A stretch of 6,271 nucleotides of DNA from Deltaproteobacteria bacterium (GTDB lineage Bacteria > Bdellovibrionota > UBA1018 > UBA923), in assembly GCA_016194795.1 (NCBI GenBank), contig JACQAX010000362.1, positions 1 through 6,271 of the forward strand. Reading direction: 5' to 3'. Under the pieces are notes generated by a model. That model saw nothing but the letters and a program-made list of their open reading frames with translations. It ran no database searches and was not told where the DNA came from. Of this stretch, positions 5,465 to 6,271 are shown in pieces (the stretch's first letter is position 1; every line of letters begins with the position of its first letter). The position numbers and the translations under genes are program-made.

Positions 5465-6271
5465 ATGAAGCACCTGCTCTCTTCCGCCTTTTTGCTCCTG
5501 GCCTCCTGCACGTGCGCGCACGCGTGGGGGCGCCACGATCTCATCACCCGCAAGGCTTTCGAAGGCTCGCCTCTGGAGCGGATACAGGTTACGGCGGATC
5601 CCATCGATTCAGCCGCTGAAGGGCTGCTTCTCCACGCCGTACCGAAAGCGCAGGACTGGGCCGAGAGCTACCACCGCGAAGTCGACCGGCGCTCGGCCTG
5701 GACGCGCCCCGAGCCCGCGCCCGCCGCTTTCGTCGGGCGTCGCCTCTCCCGGCGCCAGCAGCTTCTCTGGGCCATCGAAGACAACGTCGAAACGCCGCTC
5801 GATTTTTCGGTCACGCCGTCCGACGACCCTGCGATCGCACGCAGGCCGACGTTCGGCGCGCCCGGCCAGCCCGGGCATGGCCGCGCCTCGACGATCCTCG
5901 AAGACTACGTCGTCGAACCCGACGCCCAGCTCGACAACGGATTCAATGCCGCACCCTACTTCGCGCGCCTGAAAGACCGGATGGGATTGTTTTTCGAAGG
6001 CGGCGCGCACACCCACACCTTTCGGCATTACTTCGTCCCGACGTCGCTGGTGCCGCCGCTGCTGACGCCGCAAGGCGATGCGCCACGACAGGCGGCTTTT
6101 TACGCCGAGCTCGCGGTGGGAGCCTTCCAGGCGGGGCGCCCGTACTGGGGCTATCGCTTCCTGGCCTGGTCGCTCCACTACGCCCAAGACGCCACCCAGC
6201 CGTGGCATACGACGCTGGTGCCCGGGCTTTCTTTTCTGCGACTCTCGCGCGCCGCCATCCGCAAGCAGGTC
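5465..6271 (+). CDS. Exported zinc-dependent phospholipase C / S1-P1 nuclease superfamily protein (cut by the right edge)
   Basis: 269 codons are visible and the frame is open at the window end. Residues 1-20 are a signal peptide ending AHA20, giving a mature N-terminus W21-G-R-H24. Enzymes of this superfamily use the free N-terminal Trp as a zinc ligand, with a nearby His as another. SLHYAQDATQPWH contains H238, D242 and H248, the exact HxxxDxxxxxH spacing of Bacillus cereus PLC (H118, D122, H128) and of the S1/P1 family. THTFRHYF (183-190) is the likely counterpart of the H69 region, with H188 the candidate ligand. Remaining ligands would lie beyond the edge. The substrate, phospholipid or single-stranded nucleic acid, cannot be told from this part. 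An LASC15 lipobox inside the signal peptide is an alternative that would remove the N-terminal Trp ligand. ATG 5465 has no Shine-Dalgarno; a promoter-like pair just upstream would give a nearly leaderless mRNA. The gene is divergent from the barrel gene. Confidence 0.85.
   Translation, partial: MKHLLSSAFLLLASCTCAHAWGRHDLITRKAFEGSPLERIQVTADPIDSAAEGLLLHAVPKAQDWAESYHREVDRRSAWTRPEPAPAAFVGRRLSRRQQLLWAIEDNVETPLDFSVTPSDDPAIARRPTFGAPGQPGHGRASTILEDYVVEPDAQLDNGFNAAPYFARLKDRMGLFFEGGAHTHTFRHYFVPTSLVPPLLTPQGDAPRQAAFYAELAVGAFQAGRPYWGYRFLAWSLHYAQDATQPWHTTLVPGLSFLRLSRAAIRKQV

Noticed and set aside
5609..6208. 199-residue open frame on minus opposite the phospholipase-like gene
   Set aside because: The plus strand has the signal peptide and the HxxxDxxxxxH zinc motif; the minus frame has nothing recognisable.

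Overview
The window is GC-rich (roughly two-thirds G+C), densely coding DNA from a Gram-negative bacterium. An AmpG-type inner-membrane permease, a predicted outer-membrane beta-barrel protein and several Sec-type signal peptides support this. The gene mix would fit a deltaproteobacterial, myxobacterial or Bdellovibrionota-like genome, but nothing here fixes the taxon. There is no rRNA, tRNA, CRISPR array, insertion sequence or prophage signal, and no gene-free stretch longer than about 115 bases.

Left block, minus strand, 3149 down to 1: an AmpG-like MFS permease, then a GH84-family beta-N-acetylglucosaminidase joined to it by a 4-base GTGA stop/start overlap, then after 13-19 bases the 5' part of rapA (RNA polymerase-recycling Swi2/Snf2 ATPase), which runs off the window. 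The first two look like a functional pair. AmpG proteins import GlcNAc-anhydroMurNAc muropeptides, and a signal-less GH84 hexosaminidase could remove the GlcNAc in the cytoplasm, the job NagZ (GH3) does in E. coli. rapA may be a read-through passenger; it has its own promoter-like sequence.

Middle, 3150-4364: an 81-base divergent spacer with a 7-bp-arm inverted repeat, then a plus-strand gene for a 377-residue exported protein or lipoprotein. Its C-terminal half has a His-Gly / Ser-Cys arrangement (H241, C282) resembling clan CD (caspase-like) cysteine peptidases.

Right block, 4370-6271: a minus-strand outer-membrane beta-barrel gene, convergent with the previous gene (5-base gap). It is preceded by a possible 22-codon leader ORF that has its own Shine-Dalgarno and ends in an ATGA overlap with the barrel gene. 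Divergent from it, at 5465, starts an exported zinc-dependent phospholipase C / S1-P1 nuclease-family protein, cut off by the window end after 269 codons. The 5351-5464 spacer holds an AT-rich ATAATAAT core that can be read as a -10 element on either strand.

The most noteworthy points are the AmpG-GH84 pair as a possible NagZ-independent muropeptide recycling module, the caspase-like exported protein, the leader ORF, and two genes (rapA and the phospholipase-like gene) whose candidate promoters would give nearly leaderless mRNAs.
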